From NCBI RefSeq assembly GCF_001513965.1, contig NZ_KQ948022.1, forward strand, positions 222,663-286,662: a stretch of DNA of 64,000 nucleotides, written 5' to 3'. Below, one piece after another: positions 43,290 to 52,712 of this stretch. The DNA is from Streptomyces cellostaticus. GTDB lineage: Bacteria > Actinomycetota > Actinomycetes > Streptomycetales > Streptomycetaceae. The first letter of the stretch is position 1. The number at the start of each line of letters is the position of its first letter. The translations under genes and the position numbers were made by a program. Under the pieces are notes generated by a model. It was not told the origin of the DNA and made no database searches. It was given only the letters and a program-made list of their open reading frames with translations.

Positions 43290-46200
43290 ATGGGGAGTCC
43301 GGAGAATCCGCACGAGGCGGGGGAAAACCGTGGAAGGGGAATGGGCCGTCCGGAGAATCCGCTCGACCCGGATGCGGGTCCCCTCCAGCAATTCGCCGTG
43401 GAGTTACGCGCGTTACGGGACCGGGCGGGCCGGCCGACGTATCGCGCCATGGCACACCGGTCGGGGTATTCGGCGCCGGCACTGTCGCAGGCGGCCGCGG
43501 GCGAGCGGTTGCCGACGCTGGCGGTGACCCTCGCGTACGTCACGGCCTGCGGCGGTGACCCGGCCGAGTGGGAGCAGCGCTGGAAGGCGGTGGCCGACGA
43601 GATCGCCGCCGTCCCGCACGAGGAACAGGGCCCGCAGGAGTCGCCGTATCGCGGGCTGGCCCGCTTCGAGCCCGCCGACGCCGAGGTGTTCTTCGGCCGG
43701 GAACAACTGGTGGACGATCTGACGGAGCTGGTCCGCGGACACCGCTGCGCGGTGGTGCTGGGGCCCTCGGGCAGCGGCAAGTCCTCGCTGCTGCGGGCAG
43801 GACTGGTACCGAGGCTGCGCCGGACCACCGAAACCGGCCTGCACCTGGCCGCGATCCGGATCGTCACCCCCGGCGCCCACCCCGTGCGCAGCCACGCGGA
43901 CAAGGTACGCCCCGCCGACGGGCCGGGCGACACCCTGGTGCTGGTGGACCAGTTCGAAGAGGTCTTCACCCTGTGCCCTGACCCGGAAGAACGCGCACGC
44001 TTCATCGACCTGCTGCTGGCGGCCCGGGAGCGGGGCAGCCGGCTGCGGGTGGTGCTGGGCGTACGGGCCGACTTCTACGGCCGCTGCCTGGAACACCCCG
44101 ACCTGGTCCAGGTGGTACGGGACGCCGGTGTGCCGGTGCCGGCCATGGGCCGTGAGGAACTGCGCGAGACCATCATCAAGCCGGCCATGGCCCGGGGGCT
44201 GACCGTCGAGCGGGCGCTGACCGCGCAGTTGGTGCAGGAAGTGGCCGGGGAACCGGGCGGCCTGCCGCTGCTGTCGCACGCGCTGCTGGAGACCTGGCGG
44301 CGCCGCTTTGGCCGCACCCTGACCCTGCGCGCCTACGAAGCCGCCGGCGGGGTGCGCGGCGCCATCGCCCAGACGGCGGAGGACCTGTACGCCGACCTGC
44401 CCGAGGGCCAGGCGCACCTGGTACGGCGGGTGCTGCTGCGCCTGATCGCCCCGGGGGAGGGCACCGCCGACACCTGCCGACCGGTGGAACGCACCGAGCT
44501 GCACACCCACGACCCCCGCTCGGCCGACTCCGTCGGCACGGTGCTCGAACGCCTGTCCCACGCCCGGCTGATCACCCTGGACGGGGACACCGTCCACCTC
44601 GCGCACGAAGCGCTGATCACCGCCTGGCCCCGGCTGCGGGGCTGGATCGAGGACGACCGGCACCGGCTGCGGGTCCTGCGCCGGCTCACCGAGGCTGCCG
44701 CCGCCTGGCAGGAACTGGGGTGCGATCCGGGCGCGTTGTACCGGGGAGCGCGGCTCGCCGAAGCCGCCGAGGCCTTCTCGACCGCCGAGCACACCCGTGA
44801 ACTGACCGTAGGGGAAAGCGACTTCCTCACCACCAGCATCGGCGCGCGTACCCGTGAACGCCGAAGGCTCGGCGGGCTGCTGAGTTCCGTGTCCGTGCTC
44901 CTGGTGCTCGCTCTGGTGGCCGGCGCGGCGGCCTGGCAACAGCACCGTACGAGCCAGCGACAGCACCTCGCCGCCGCCGCACGCCGCGCGGCCACCGCAG
45001 CCGCCTATCTGCGTACGACCGACCCCGGAACGGCGCTGCGGCTGAGCGTGGCCGCCTGGCAGCTCAGCCACACCCCGGAGACCCGCTCAGCCCTCATCGG
45101 CGCCTTCGCCCAGCACGACCTGCCCACGTTCACGCCGCCCGGCGGTCCCGCGGACGTCAGCCTGCTCACTCCGGACGGCCGCACGCTCGTCCGCATCGGA
45201 GCGGGCACGATGACCCGCTGGGACCTGCGGACCAGGCGGCGGACCGACAGCCACCGGCTGCCCGGTGACGCGGACGGCCCCACGGCCGCGGCCGACGTCA
45301 GCCCGGACGGGCGCTACGTGGCCGTACCGACCACGGACGACTGGATGCGCATGCGTCTGTGGGACACCCGCACCCACCGGTACCACGGTCCCGTCCTGGG
45401 CCCTTCCGGTACGGCACCCCTCACCTCGTTCCCGTCCGGCTCGCCCGCCAAAGCCTCGGGCGGCGACGAGGGACCCGGCGTCCCGGACGGGGAGACGACC
45501 GTCGACTCCTTTGGGTGGTACGGCTTCAGCTCCACCGGCCACGCCCTGTTCTTCGGCGTGGCCGACCATCTGGAGGTGTGGAGCGGCGACAGTGGGCGCC
45601 GCCTGTTCACTCACACGTCCTCCGCGCTGAGCGGGTCCACCGGTGGTGACATCAGCCCGGACAACCGGCTGGTGGCCGTGTGCACCCAGGGCAGCGTCAG
45701 TGTCTGGGACGTGCGGTCGCATCGCCGGATCGACACGGCCTGGCACCGGCGGACCGCCTGCGGGACCGACGCCGACCTCCAATTCGCCCCCGACGGACAC
45801 ACCCTGGCACTGGTGGACGCGACCGGGCTGCAACGCCTCACAGTCCGTACGGGCAGGCGACTGCCACGACTCCATCAAGTGTCCCCGCTCGCCTACGTGT
45901 TCAGTACGGACGGCAAGCTGCTGGCCGCGTGGGGAAGCAACGACATCCTGCTGTGGCGGCTCGACCACCCCGAAGCCCCCGTCTTCCGCCACGCTTTGAC
46001 CGACATCCAGCCCAGCGACCTGCGCATCGACACCGCCGCGCGTGTCCTGCGCTACACCACCACCTCGGAGAACTCCGAGGAGCGGACCGTCGTCCACAAC
46101 CTCGACATCAGCAATGGCCTCAAGCCCCGGTGGAACGACCACGCCGTCGCCACGGCGGTCCTCAGCGCGAACGGAGCCGTGCTGGCGGCGCTGAACACCC

Positions 46201-47186
46201 GCGGAAAAGGGGTGTCAGGCCCGCGCGTCTTCGACGGCCGGACCGGTCGGCTCAGGTACCGGATCTCCGCCGCCGGGCCGCCGGCGACCTCCGCCACCTT
46301 CGAGGCCAACGACGTGACGGTGATGTCACTCAGCGCCGACGGCGCTCGCCTCGCCTTCGGATCGGGACCGCCCGACGACCTCGAGGACCCGACGCGCATC
46401 ACCGTCTGGGACACCGTGCACAACCGGGCGCTCACCGACTTCAGACCCTACGGAGGTGACCGGTACCTCACGGGACTGACCCTCAGCCCCGACGGCCGGG
46501 AACTGACGACCACCAGCGTCGATGACGCTTCCCTGACGGTCTGGGACGCCGCGACCGGCAGGAAACTCAGGGTCATCCGCCGGCACGACGCGAACGACGG
46601 CGCCGCAACCGGCACTTCCGTCAGGGCCGTCTCCGGCGACGGCAGTGTGCTGCTGACCGGCGACGGCGCGCTGGTGTCCGCCGACGGCCGCGGCCGCCGC
46701 GCAACCGTGCCCAACTGCTCGTGCGTCGGCGCCCTGAGCCCGGACGGCAGCCGCGTCGCCTTCGCGGACACCGAAGGAGGCATCAGGCTGTGGGACGCCC
46801 GGAGCGCCACCTCGCTGGGCGTCCTGTCCGGCGGCTTCTTCAAGAGCGCCACCGGCGAAGAGGAGGAACCGAACGTGCTGGCCTTTTCCCCCGACGGCAG
46901 CACGCTGGCCGCGGCCGGATCCCAGGGCACCCTGCGGCTGTGGGACGTCGATTCCCGCCAGCAGCTGGGCACCGACCTGCCCACCGCCGGTGACGAGATC
47001 GTCGCCCTCGCCTTCGGCGGCGACGGCGGCAGCCTGTACGCGGCGGGCACGCACGTGCCCCTCCAGCATTTCGACCTGGACCCGGCCCATGTCTCCGGCG
47101 CGGCTTGCCGACGCGCCGGGGGCACGCTGTCACACGACGAATGGCGCATGTACTTGGCGGACGTCTCCTACCGAAGCGTCTGCTAG
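43290..47186 (+). CDS. HTH - nSTAND1 ATPase - WD40 beta-propeller protein
   Basis: About 1,298 residues. ATG 43290 has AGGGGG upstream; a GTG 9 nt earlier is possible. An XRE-like HTH (MAHRSGYSAPALSQAAAGER, about 50-75) is followed by the nSTAND1 motif YRGLARFEPADAEVFFGREQ, Walker A VLGPSGSGKSSLLRAGLVP, and Walker B LVLVDQFEEVFT. GGLPLLSHALLETW and a winged-helix region lead to one hydrophobic helix (VSVLLVLALVAGAAAWQQ, about 535). The rest is WD40-type blades (SPDGRYVAV, LWDTRTHRYHGP, TVWDAATGRKLRV, FSPDGSTLAAAGSQGTLRLW). Two TTA codons (43404-43406, 43413-43415) predict bldA control. It is divergent from the CHAP cassette. Presumed signalling switch; ligand and output unknown. Confidence 0.9.
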   Translation: MGSPENPHEAGENRGRGMGRPENPLDPDAGPLQQFAVELRALRDRAGRPTYRAMAHRSGYSAPALSQAAAGERLPTLAVTLAYVTACGGDPAEWEQRWKAVADEIAAVPHEEQGPQESPYRGLARFEPADAEVFFGREQLVDDLTELVRGHRCAVVLGPSGSGKSSLLRAGLVPRLRRTTETGLHLAAIRIVTPGAHPVRSHADKVRPADGPGDTLVLVDQFEEVFTLCPDPEERARFIDLLLAARERGSRLRVVLGVRADFYGRCLEHPDLVQVVRDAGVPVPAMGREELRETIIKPAMARGLTVERALTAQLVQEVAGEPGGLPLLSHALLETWRRRFGRTLTLRAYEAAGGVRGAIAQTAEDLYADLPEGQAHLVRRVLLRLIAPGEGTADTCRPVERTELHTHDPRSADSVGTVLERLSHARLITLDGDTVHLAHEALITAWPRLRGWIEDDRHRLRVLRRLTEAAAAWQELGCDPGALYRGARLAEAAEAFSTAEHTRELTVGESDFLTTSIGARTRERRRLGGLLSSVSVLLVLALVAGAAAWQQHRTSQRQHLAAAARRAATAAAYLRTTDPGTALRLSVAAWQLSHTPETRSALIGAFAQHDLPTFTPPGGPADVSLLTPDGRTLVRIGAGTMTRWDLRTRRRTDSHRLPGDADGPTAAADVSPDGRYVAVPTTDDWMRMRLWDTRTHRYHGPVLGPSGTAPLTSFPSGSPAKASGGDEGPGVPDGETTVDSFGWYGFSSTGHALFFGVADHLEVWSGDSGRRLFTHTSSALSGSTGGDISPDNRLVAVCTQGSVSVWDVRSHRRIDTAWHRRTACGTDADLQFAPDGHTLALVDATGLQRLTVRTGRRLPRLHQVSPLAYVFSTDGKLLAAWGSNDILLWRLDHPEAPVFRHALTDIQPSDLRIDTAARVLRYTTTSENSEERTVVHNLDISNGLKPRWNDHAVATAVLSANGAVLAALNTRGKGVSGPRVFDGRTGRLRYRISAAGPPATSATFEANDVTVMSLSADGARLAFGSGPPDDLEDPTRITVWDTVHNRALTDFRPYGGDRYLTGLTLSPDGRELTTTSVDDASLTVWDAATGRKLRVIRRHDANDGAATGTSVRAVSGDGSVLLTGDGALVSADGRGRRATVPNCSCVGALSPDGSRVAFADTEGGIRLWDARSATSLGVLSGGFFKSATGEEEEPNVLAFSPDGSTLAAAGSQGTLRLWDVDSRQQLGTDLPTAGDEIVALAFGGDGGSLYAAGTHVPLQHFDLDPAHVSGAACRRAGGTLSHDEWRMYLADVSYRSVC

Positions 47187-47280
47187 GGCGATTCCTGCCG
47201 ATGGCCGGCAGGACGGATACCCGAGCGGACCGCTCCGAATTCGTTTGTCCGCCGTTCCGGTCCGGGACTACCGTGCCGCA

Positions 47281-47934
47281 GTGGATCTCTTCTCGCGCTC
47301 TTGGACGGCGTTGCGCACGGCGGTCGCCGACCTCCCGGACGAGGACTTCGAGCGGCCGTCCGGCTGCACCGGCTGGCTCGTGCGGGACCTGGTGTGCCAC
47401 CTGGTCATCGACGCCCAGGACGTCCTGATCACCCTGGTCACGCCTGTCGAGACCGAACCGACCGTGGACGCTGTCACCTACTGGCAGCTTGTCGAACCCC
47501 CGACCGGAGAGGATCCGCTCGACGCACTGGTCCCCCGGCTGGCCGCCGCATACGGCGAGCCGCGGTGGCTCAAGTTCCACCTGGACGACGTCGGTTCCGC
47601 CGCGGGCCGCGCCGCCGAACTCGCCGATCCCGCCGTCCGCGTCAGCACCCGCGGCGAGGTGCTGACCGTCGGCGACTACCTCTCCGCATACCTGCTCGAA
47701 TGGACCTTGCACCACCTCGACCTGGTCGCGCACCTGCCGTCGGCCGCCGGACCACCCGCCGAGACCCTCGCGGCGGCCCGCACGTCGCTGGAGAAGATCG
47801 CCGGGACCCCGTTTCCCGCCTCGTTCTCCGACAAGGACGCACTGCTGGTCGGCACCGGCCGCCGCACGCCGACCGACGCGGAGAAGACCGCGCTGGGCGA
47901 CTTCGCCACGAGGCTCCCGCTCATCCTCGGCTGA
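47281..47934 (+). CDS. maleylpyruvate isomerase N-terminal (DinB-like, mycothiol-dependent) family protein
   Basis: 217 residues from GTG 47281 (VDLFSRSWTALRTAV); the start lacks a strong ribosome-binding site and a TTG 36 nt earlier is possible. Family motifs: RPSGCTGWLVRDLVCHLVID, YLLEWTLHHLDLVAHLPS. The four-helix DinB/MDMPI fold binds metal through His residues; members are mycothiol-dependent enzymes or of unknown role. The 3' end overlaps the convergent GAPDH gene by 14 bp. Confidence 0.85.
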   Translation: MDLFSRSWTALRTAVADLPDEDFERPSGCTGWLVRDLVCHLVIDAQDVLITLVTPVETEPTVDAVTYWQLVEPPTGEDPLDALVPRLAAAYGEPRWLKFHLDDVGSAAGRAAELADPAVRVSTRGEVLTVGDYLSAYLLEWTLHHLDLVAHLPSAAGPPAETLAAARTSLEKIAGTPFPASFSDKDALLVGTGRRTPTDAEKTALGDFATRLPLILG

Positions 47935-48919
47935 GGAGTTCGAGGGTGTCGATCACGCGGTGGGAGAAACCCCACTCGTTGTCGTACCAGGCGACCACCT
48001 TGATGTGCCGGCCGTCGACCCGGGTGAGGGCGGAGTCGAAGACCGACGAGGCCGGGTTGCCCGTGATGTCGGACGAGACGAGCGGGTCCTCCGAGTACTC
48101 GAGGATGCCGGCGAGCGGCCCCTGAGCCGCGGCGCGGTACGCCTCCAGCACGTCCTCGCGTGTCACGTCGCGGGCGACGGTCGTGTTGAGTTCGACGATC
48201 GAGCCGACCGGAACCGGCACCCGGATCGAGTCGCCCGACAGCTTGCCGTCGAGGTTCGGCAGCACGAGACCGATCGCCTTGGCGGCGCCCGTCGTGGTCG
48301 GCACGATGTTGACGGCGGCGGCACGCGCCCGGCGGGCGTCCCGGTGCGGACCGTCCTGCAGGTTCTGCTCCTGCGTGTACGCATGCACCGTCGTCATGAA
48401 ACCGTGCTCGATACCGGCGAGTTCGTCCAGCACCGCGGCCAGCGGTGCAAGCGCGTTGGTCGTGCACGAGGCGTTCGAGACGATCGTGTGCAGGGCCGGG
48501 TCGTACGCGTCGGTGTTCACCCCGAAGGCGAGGGTGACGTCGGCGCCGTCCGACGGTGCGCTGACGAGCACCTTCTTCGCGCCCGCGTCCAGGTGGGCGC
48601 GCGCCGCCTTGGCCGAGGTGAAGCGGCCGGTCGCCTCCAGCACGACGTCCACGCCGAGTTCGGCCCACGGCAGCTGCGCCGGTTCGCGCTCCGCGAGCAC
48701 CGCGATGCGACGGCCGTCGACAACGAGGGCGTCCCCGTCGACGGTCACCGGACGACCGAGCCGGCCGGCCGTCGTGTCGTAGGCGAGCAGTCGCGCGAGA
48801 GTGGCGGGCTCCGTGAGGTCGTTGACGGCGACGACCTCCAGGGCGCTGTCGCGTTCGAGCAGTGCACGCAGCACGTTGCGTCCGATGCGGCCGAATCCGT
48901 TGATGGCGATGCGAGTCAT
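47921..48919 (-). CDS. gap: glyceraldehyde-3-phosphate dehydrogenase
   Basis: 332 residues of full family length. INGFGRIGRNVLRALLE NAD fold, catalytic Cys in SNASCTTNALAPLAAVLDE, catalytic His in MTTVHAYTQEQNLQDGPH, AAVNIVPTTTGAAKAIG, and WYDNEWGFSHRVIDTLELL. The second Cys usual in SCTTNCLAP is Ala here. It catalyses the glycolytic G3P to 1,3-bisphosphoglycerate step. There are no other glycolytic genes nearby, so it is probably an additional isozyme. It lies 109 bp downstream of a GlxA-type regulator on the same strand. Confidence 0.95.
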   Translation of the reverse strand: MTRIAINGFGRIGRNVLRALLERDSALEVVAVNDLTEPATLARLLAYDTTAGRLGRPVTVDGDALVVDGRRIAVLAEREPAQLPWAELGVDVVLEATGRFTSAKAARAHLDAGAKKVLVSAPSDGADVTLAFGVNTDAYDPALHTIVSNASCTTNALAPLAAVLDELAGIEHGFMTTVHAYTQEQNLQDGPHRDARRARAAAVNIVPTTTGAAKAIGLVLPNLDGKLSGDSIRVPVPVGSIVELNTTVARDVTREDVLEAYRAAAQGPLAGILEYSEDPLVSSDITGNPASSVFDSALTRVDGRHIKVVAWYDNEWGFSHRVIDTLELLSRG

Positions 48920-49028
48920 GAATCCTGTCCCTTCGGTTCGCCACCAGGTTCGCGGGCCGCGCCCGCCCAGGACAGCGGCGTGATCGCCACGGTTCAAAAG
49001 GATCGCGCCAAGCGCGCCGGACGTCGGA

Positions 49029-49985
49029 CTACTCGCCCCGGGTGAAGGTGCGCCGGTACTCGCTCGGCGTGGTGCCGAGGATGCGCTGGAAGTGCAGCCG
49101 CAGATTCGCGCCGGTGCCGAGACCGACGTCGGCGGCGATCTGCTCGACGCTCCGCTCCGATCGTTCGAGCAGCTCACGCGCCACGTCGATACGGGCACGC
49201 ATGACCCACTGCATCGGCGTGTACCCCGTGTCCTCGGCGAAGCGCCGCGAGAAGGTGCGCGGCGACACCGCCGCGTGCCGGGCGAGCCCCTCGAGGGTGA
49301 GCGGCTCGCCGAGCCGGTGCAGCGCCCACTCCCGGGTGGCGGCGAACCGCTCACCCAGCGGCTCGGGCACGCTGCGCGGCACGTACTGCGCCTGACCGCC
49401 GCTGCGGTAGGGGGCCGCGACCAGGCGCCGGGCCGCGTGGTTTGACGCGGCCACCCCGAGGTCGCCGCGCAGGATGTGCAGGCACAGGTCGATGCCCGAG
49501 GCGGCGCCGGCCGACGTCAGCACGCTGCCCTCGTCGACGAACAGGACGTTCTCGTCGACCTGGACGAGCGGATGCCTCGCCGCCAGCGCCCGTGCGTAAT
49601 GCCAGTGCGTCGTGGCGCGCCTGCCGTCGAGCAGGCCCGTGGCGGCGAGGGCGAAGGCACCCGTCGAGATGGCGGCGAGCCGCGCGCCCCGGGCGTGGGC
49701 GGCGAGCAGCGCGTCGAGGACGGCCCCCGGCGGGTCCTCGCGGTCGGGAAACCGGTAGCCGGGAACGAAGACGATGTCGGCCCACGCGAGCGCGTCGAGG
49801 CCGTGAGCCACGTGGTACGACAGGCCGTCGCCGCCGGTCACCAGACCGGGGGCCGCGCCGCACACCCGCACCTCGTACGGCATGCTCGCGCGGGTCGTGA
49901 ACACCTGTGCGGGAATGCCGACATCGAGCGGTTTCGCACCTTCGAGCACCAGGACGGCGACGCGACGCAGACGGGAAGCGGGCAC
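49029..49985 (-). CDS. GlxA-family transcriptional regulator (DJ-1/PfpI + AraC HTH)
   Basis: About 318 residues from GTG 49983-49985; the frame is open further up but without coding character. An N-terminal DJ-1/PfpI domain (VAVLVLEGAKPLDVGIPAQV, ADIVFVPGYRFPDRE, AISTGAFALAATGLLDGRRA) is followed by an AraC HTH (LTLEGLARHAAVSPRTFSRR, MQWVMRARIDVARELLERSE, IAADVGLGTGANLRLHFQR). The nucleophile position of DJ-1 is Thr/Gly, so it is non-enzymatic. Likely activates the GAPDH gene directly downstream. Confidence 0.88.
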   Translation of the reverse strand: MPASRLRRVAVLVLEGAKPLDVGIPAQVFTTRASMPYEVRVCGAAPGLVTGGDGLSYHVAHGLDALAWADIVFVPGYRFPDREDPPGAVLDALLAAHARGARLAAISTGAFALAATGLLDGRRATTHWHYARALAARHPLVQVDENVLFVDEGSVLTSAGAASGIDLCLHILRGDLGVAASNHAARRLVAAPYRSGGQAQYVPRSVPEPLGERFAATREWALHRLGEPLTLEGLARHAAVSPRTFSRRFAEDTGYTPMQWVMRARIDVARELLERSERSVEQIAADVGLGTGANLRLHFQRILGTTPSEYRRTFTRGE

Positions 49986-50095
49986 GGGGAGCAGGGTACG
50001 TGGTGGTGCAAGGTGCGGTTTCGGTTTCGGTACGCCGGTCGTCCCGCCCGGGCCTGCGGAACGCCGCGGGAGGGAGTGGCGGGCGGATACGACAA

Positions 50096-50123
50096 GACCG
50101 CCGCCTCCTGAGAGGCGGCGGTC
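50096..50123. terminator. hairpin terminator after the MMPL gene
   Basis: A perfect 12-bp stem (GACCGCCGCCTC at 50096-50107; GAGGCGGCGGTC at 50112-50123) with a CTGA tetraloop, 48 bp past the MMPL stop. It insulates the next reverse-strand gene. Confidence 0.85.
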
Positions 50124-50171
50124 ATGCTCGGGTCGTTCCTGTTCTGGGCAGGATCCGATCAAGGACGGACT

Positions 50172-52364
50172 CTAGTTGTGACGCCCCGACGGGTCGTGCG
50201 CAACCTTGTCCTGGCCCTCGTCGGTGACGGCCCGGTAGGCGACGGAATCGCCGGCCGCGCCGGGTGCCGGTTCCGTCGCCCGGTCCCCGTGCCCGGGCCA
50301 CCAGGCCGCGTGGCCGATCAGCGCGGTGAGGCTCGGGGTGAAGAACATCGACATGACGAACGCGGCGATGGCGATGCCGAAGGAGACGGCGAAGCCCATC
50401 TCCGTGAGCAGCGCGTTGCCCGCCAGCATCATCGTGGCGAAGGTGGCCGCCAGGATGAAGCCCGCCGCGGCCACGGTCGGCCCGGCCTGGCGCAGCGCCA
50501 TACCGGCCGCCTCACGCGGGCTGCGGCCCTCCCGGGCCTCCTCGCGAAGCCGGGCGATCATGAGGATGTTGTAGTCGGTTCCGATGGCGACCACGAAGAG
50601 GTACATGATCACCGGGAGCAGGAACATCAGACCGGAGTGGCCCTGTCCCTTCTGGAAGATCCACACGGTGGAGCCCAGGGTGGCGCCGAAGCCGAGGCCC
50701 ACCGAGGCGATCAGATACCAGGGGGCGACGATGCTGCGCAGCAGCAGCCCCAGAATGACCATGATCAGGATGGCGGCGACCGGGAAGACCGTCCGGTAGT
50801 CGTGGTTGACCGCGGTGTCGATGTCCTTGTAGATCGAGGAGAGGCCGCCGACCACGGCTTCGGTGCCGTCAGGGGCGTTGGAGTGCGCGGCCTCGCGAAT
50901 CCGGCCCACGGCATCGATCGCCTGGTCCGTGGACGCCTCGTACTTGAGCGTGACGGTGAAGTCCGCGGTGGTGCCCTGCTTGCTCAACAAGGTCATACGA
51001 GCACTCGCGACGCCGTCCACGGCACCGAGCTTCTTCGCGTAGGCGTCGAAGGCGGTCTTGTCCAGCGGCTTGCCGTCGGTGCTGGACAGGTAGACGTCGG
51101 TCGGCGCGGCGGCGCCTGCCGAGTACGCGTCCTTCATCTCGTCCTGGACGACCATGGACTCCTTGGTCTTGGGCATGGAGCCCGAGGCCAGGTCGAACGT
51201 GGCCTTGTAGCCCAGCGTACCGAGCGACAGCACGACCAGGATGAGGCCGGACACCGCGGCGGTCAGCGCCGGGCGGCGCTGCACTCCACGGCCGAGGGCG
51301 GCGAAACGGGCGTTGCTCGGCTCCCGCTGCCAGGACTTGGAGGGCCAGAAGACCTTCGGTCCGATGAGCGACACCACGGCCGGGATCAGGGTCAGGCCCG
51401 CGATCAGGGTGGCGCCGACCGCGATGGCGAGCGCCGGACCCATCTGTCGGAGGAAGCCGAGCGTGGACAGCGTCAGCGCGAGGAAGGCGATGATGACCGC
51501 TCCGGCGGCCGAGGCGATGGCCTCGCCGACCCGGCCGACCGCGTTGATCATGGCCAGCTTCGGCTCGTCACCGGCGCGCAGGCGTTCGCGGTAGCGGAAC
51601 ATCAGGAAGAGGAAGTAGTCCGTGCCCACGCCGAAGAGCACGACGATGAGAATGGACGAAATCGAGCTGTTGGCCTGGAGGTCGAACAGCTTGGTGGCAT
51701 ACGCGATCAGCCCGTTGGCGATGGCGGAGACCAGGCCGATCAGTACGAGGGGGAGTACGGCCAGGATCGGCGCCCGGAAGATGATCAGCAGGGTCACCAG
51801 GATGATCGCGAAGGTGCCGATGCCGATCAGGGCGTCGCCGCGCTTGGACGAATCCTGTTGGTCGAGGGACTGCGCGGCGGGGCCGCCGAGCTTGACCTCG
51901 AGATGCGTGCCGCTGACCAACTTCTTGGCGTCTTCGCGCAGCACCTTCGCCGCGTCGGCCTGTTTGGGCTGGCCGGCGGTCTTGTCGTTCATCTGGACCA
52001 GGGTCATGGTGTACTTGCCGTCCGCGGACGGCGGGCCGGGGACGACCTTTTGCACCTGGTCGATGTGCTTATTGCCCAGTTCGGAGGTGATCCGGGCAAC
52101 GTCCTTCTTGTCGTCGGCGGTCAGTTTGCCGCCGTCGGTGCGCTGGTACAGCGCGATCGCCGAGGGAGTGAAGGCGCTGGGGAACGCCTTGTCCTGGACA
52201 ACTGACGCTTTGATGGATTCGTAACTCTTGGGCAGGAAGCTGCTCTCGTCGGTGCTCGAGGGAAGGCTCGGCGCGGTGGCGACGATGGCCACCGCCGCGA
52301 TTAACCACGCCACGATCGTCCAGATGGGATGACGGACGACAGCGTTCCCAATGCTTCGGAACAT
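50172..52364 (-). CDS. MMPL-family RND transporter
   Basis: 730 residues from ATG 52362-52364 (CAGGAGGACC, 8 nt spacing). Twelve transmembrane helices in the MMPL 1+5+1+5 plan, with two periplasmic loops (about 40-180 and 390-520). Motifs include VVLFGVGTDYFLFLMFRYRE and VVAIGTDYNILMIARLREEA (the GTDY proton-relay helices). Such proteins export lipids or hydrophobic compounds. A TTA codon occurs at 52302-52304 (VAWLIAAV), so translation may require bldA. It stands alone; no TetR is adjacent. Confidence 0.95.
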   Translation of the reverse strand: MFRSIGNAVVRHPIWTIVAWLIAAVAIVATAPSLPSSTDESSFLPKSYESIKASVVQDKAFPSAFTPSAIALYQRTDGGKLTADDKKDVARITSELGNKHIDQVQKVVPGPPSADGKYTMTLVQMNDKTAGQPKQADAAKVLREDAKKLVSGTHLEVKLGGPAAQSLDQQDSSKRGDALIGIGTFAIILVTLLIIFRAPILAVLPLVLIGLVSAIANGLIAYATKLFDLQANSSISSILIVVLFGVGTDYFLFLMFRYRERLRAGDEPKLAMINAVGRVGEAIASAAGAVIIAFLALTLSTLGFLRQMGPALAIAVGATLIAGLTLIPAVVSLIGPKVFWPSKSWQREPSNARFAALGRGVQRRPALTAAVSGLILVVLSLGTLGYKATFDLASGSMPKTKESMVVQDEMKDAYSAGAAAPTDVYLSSTDGKPLDKTAFDAYAKKLGAVDGVASARMTLLSKQGTTADFTVTLKYEASTDQAIDAVGRIREAAHSNAPDGTEAVVGGLSSIYKDIDTAVNHDYRTVFPVAAILIMVILGLLLRSIVAPWYLIASVGLGFGATLGSTVWIFQKGQGHSGLMFLLPVIMYLFVVAIGTDYNILMIARLREEAREGRSPREAAGMALRQAGPTVAAAGFILAATFATMMLAGNALLTEMGFAVSFGIAIAAFVMSMFFTPSLTALIGHAAWWPGHGDRATEPAPGAAGDSVAYRAVTDEGQDKVAHDPSGRHN

Positions 52365-52712
52365 GCGGGGGGTCCTCCTGGGTGGGAAGATCACCGCCGC
52401 CTGGGGAGCGGACCCTGGCATCGGCGACCCCGACCGGCATTCACCATCGGGCCGGTCGAATGATTGTCTTGAGATCCGATCATAGTGACTCGGGCCAAGG
52501 GATCACATCCGGCGCTCCTTGATGTGAGACATCGTTGGCCTTCGCTTAAGACTCCCGCTGGAGAGGTGAACTCCTTATGGGGAAAGGCGGTCGGGGCATC
52601 GCATCGTCGGAGACACCGCATCCTCGTTGGCTGATTTCCGACGGGAAGGTGCCGTATGCAGGCTCAATTTCTCTGCCCGGGATGAACGCCGCCATGCACA
52701 CTTTTATGATCT
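52365..52712. other. 348-bp intergenic region
   Basis: Promoter area of the MMPL gene (A/T-richer CGAATGATTGTCTTGAGATC). A 62-codon forward ORF at 52577-52765 has no convincing ribosome-binding site and overlaps the next gene; I do not call it. Confidence 0.5.

Noticed and set aside
50124..52205. 693-codon forward ORF opposite the MMPL gene
   Set aside because: His/Arg/Gly/Asp-rich mirror of a strongly supported MMPL transporter, so not a gene.
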